Shown here: positions 8,324 to 9,077 of the stretch, in pieces
Position numbering within the stretch: position 1 is the stretch's first letter
How the letters are laid out: every line of letters starts with the position of its first letter
Source of the DNA: Paenibacillus sp. UBA6285
GTDB lineage: Bacteria; Bacillota; Bacilli; Paenibacillales; Paenibacillaceae
Assembly: GCA_002438345.1 (NCBI GenBank)
Contig: DJUJ01000017.1
Span: forward strand, 48,468-57,544
Length of the DNA stretch: 9,077 nucleotides
Reading direction: 5' to 3'
Position numbers and translations under genes: made by a program
The notes under the pieces: model-generated
What the model was told of the DNA's origin: nothing
The model's database searches: none
What the model saw: the letters and a program-made list of their open reading frames with translations, nothing else

Positions 8324-8653
8324 TCAAAAGAATCCAAAAGGTGGATATGGTGTGCCTCCGTAGCCATACCCTCCATAAGGAGTTCCATTACCGTAGCCGC
8401 CACCATAAGGTGCACCTCCGCCATAGCCGCCACCATGAGCATAAGGAGCAGTACCAATGGCAAGCAAATCAAACAACACTAATGGAATGATTGCTTTCGT
8501 TTGTACTTTTTTACCACTTACACGTTGCAATATAAGACGATTTCCTGATACACGAAGCAGCCTTCCTGTAACCTGTGTGCCATCCTTTTTTACTGCGATG
8601 ATCTGCTTACCTACGAGCCTCATAACCTGCTTCTTTGTAACTGGCTTAGTCAT
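8324..8653 (-). CDS. Small protein with LSm-like N-terminus and Gly/Tyr-rich tail, function unknown
   Basis: 109 residues, not recognised as a named gene. Residues 13-52 (GKQIIAVKKDGTQVTGRLLR, then VSGNRLILQRV) look like the short bent beta-barrel of Sm/LSm-like proteins. A hydrophobic stretch, AIIPLVLFDLLAIG (54-67), follows. Residues 73-109 are a low-complexity tail rich in Gly, Tyr and Pro (GGGYGGG, PYGGGYG and PYGGYGYGG units) ending in PPFGFF. Gly/Tyr-rich tails of this kind are common in spore-coat and other surface-layer proteins of Bacillales, so a spore role is a guess. The start is ATG at 8653 with AGGAGGGG at 8659-8666; the reading frame remains open upstream to 8758, but that part lacks a ribosome binding site. 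It stands alone between a terminator and the convergent GNAT gene. Confidence 0.82.
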   Translation of the reverse strand: MTKPVTKKQVMRLVGKQIIAVKKDGTQVTGRLLRVSGNRLILQRVSGKKVQTKAIIPLVLFDLLAIGTAPYAHGGGYGGGAPYGGGYGNGTPYGGYGYGGTPYPPFGFF

Positions 8654-8781
8654 ATTATCCCCTCCTAAATGTTTTGCAAGCCTCTGATTCCCATCATCTT
8701 CAAAACAGTTTATTCGCTGGAAAGACCCTTCGCCTGTACACTTGCCCGCATCTCTCAATGTTTATCCTTGCCTCTTCTAAC

Positions 8782-8819
8782 AAAAAAACCGCATTTCCGG
8801 AAAAAGTCCGGAGATGCGG
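8782..8819 (-). terminator. Intrinsic terminator of the ABC permease gene
   Basis: On the minus strand CCGCATCTCCGG and CCGGAAATGCGG (8789-8819) form a 12-bp stem with one G-U pair and an ACTTTTT loop. A seven-T tract (8782-8788) follows. It lies 27 nt past the permease stop codon, so the permease is the last gene of its transcript and the small downstream gene needs its own promoter. No such promoter is obvious in 8654-8781. Confidence 0.93.
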
Positions 8820-8846
8820 CTTCGTATAAGCAAAAAAATAAAAGGT

Positions 8847-9077
8847 CTAGCGCTTACCAGGATCGTATGGCTGACCTAATGCCTTAGGAGCAGCGGAACG
8901 ACCTACAGCACCTACAAGCACAATGATCGTCAATACATAAGGAATCATAAAGATAAACTCTTGTGGAATTCCTTTAGACCACTCGAACAATTGAACATAG
9001 TTGCGGATCGCTTGGGAGAACCCGAAGAATACAGCAGCTCCAAAGGCACCGAGCGGATTCCATTTACCAAAGATCAT
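8847..9077 (-). CDS. ABC transporter permease, C-terminal end (nucleoside/simple-sugar type)
   Basis: The last 76 residues plus a TAG stop of an inner-membrane permease; the N-terminal bulk lies beyond the right edge, and the Met at 9077 is almost certainly internal. IFGKWNPLGAFGAAVFFGF is the characteristic late segment of the BPD_transp_2 permease family (branched-chain amino acid, ribose and nucleoside importers). A further hydrophobic helix, FIFMIPYVLTIIVLVGAVG, follows. The soluble tail SAAPKALGQPYDPGKR is typical of the second permease of nucleoside (BmpA-type) ABC systems such as YufQ/NupQ of Bacillus. The partner permease, ATPase and binding protein would be expected upstream, outside the window. 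The family is clear; the nucleoside substrate is inferred from the tail. Confidence 0.88.
   Translation of the reverse strand: MIFGKWNPLGAFGAAVFFGFSQAIRNYVQLFEWSKGIPQEFIFMIPYVLTIIVLVGAVGRSAAPKALGQPYDPGKR

Noticed and set aside
8654..8758. A 35-residue N-terminal extension of the small Gly/Tyr-rich protein
   Set aside because: The extension shows no domain character, and a strong ribosome binding site (8659-8666) sits correctly before the internal ATG at 8653.
8669..8887. A 72-codon plus-strand frame across the right-hand terminator
   Set aside because: It runs through the terminator hairpin and the permease 3' end on the opposite strand and encodes only low-complexity basic sequence.

Overview
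The window looks like a chromosomal segment of a low-to-moderate GC Gram-positive bacterium of the order Bacillales, most likely Paenibacillus or a close relative. The reasons are strong AGGAGG-type ribosome binding sites on nearly every gene, a T-box leader in front of the branched-chain amino acid genes, U-tract intrinsic terminators and a secreted, cysteine-free modular surface protein. The genus is inferred from gene style and order, not from a database match.

Layout, left to right. Positions 1-1974 (minus) are the N-terminal 658 codons of a large secreted adhesin-like protein that runs off the left edge. Positions 2148-7749 (minus) hold a complete biosynthetic unit: a sigma-A promoter (7721-7749), a T-box leader with antiterminator and terminator (7349-7714), then ilvB, ilvN, ilvC and leuA, closed by an intrinsic terminator (2148-2181). 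Positions 7855-8301 (plus) carry a GNAT acetyltransferase divergent from the operon. Positions 8324-8653 (minus) carry a small protein with an LSm-like N-terminus and a Gly/Tyr-rich tail. Positions 8782-8819 are a terminator for the gene at the right edge, the C-terminal end of an ABC-transporter permease of the nucleoside/sugar type (8847-9077, minus, truncated by the window).

How the genes work together. IlvB and IlvN form acetohydroxyacid synthase, IlvC is ketol-acid reductoisomerase, and LeuA commits 2-ketoisovalerate to leucine. The leader carries CUC leucine codons where the specifier is expected and a UGGU acceptor-pairing sequence. This fits read-through when tRNA-Leu is uncharged. 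leuB, leuC and leuD do not follow leuA here, so they must lie elsewhere. Two intergenic spacers inside the operon (ilvN-ilvC and ilvC-leuA) contain strong hairpins without U-tracts. The ilvN-ilvC spacer can fold in two mutually exclusive ways, which makes it the most interesting RNA feature after the T-box.

Several start codons were placed downstream of the longest possible reading frame, because the ribosome binding site lies inside the apparent N-terminal extension: ilvB at 7264, ilvC at 4859, leuA at 3766, the GNAT at 7855 and the small protein at 8653. No CRISPR array, IS element, tRNA, rRNA or phage gene was seen.
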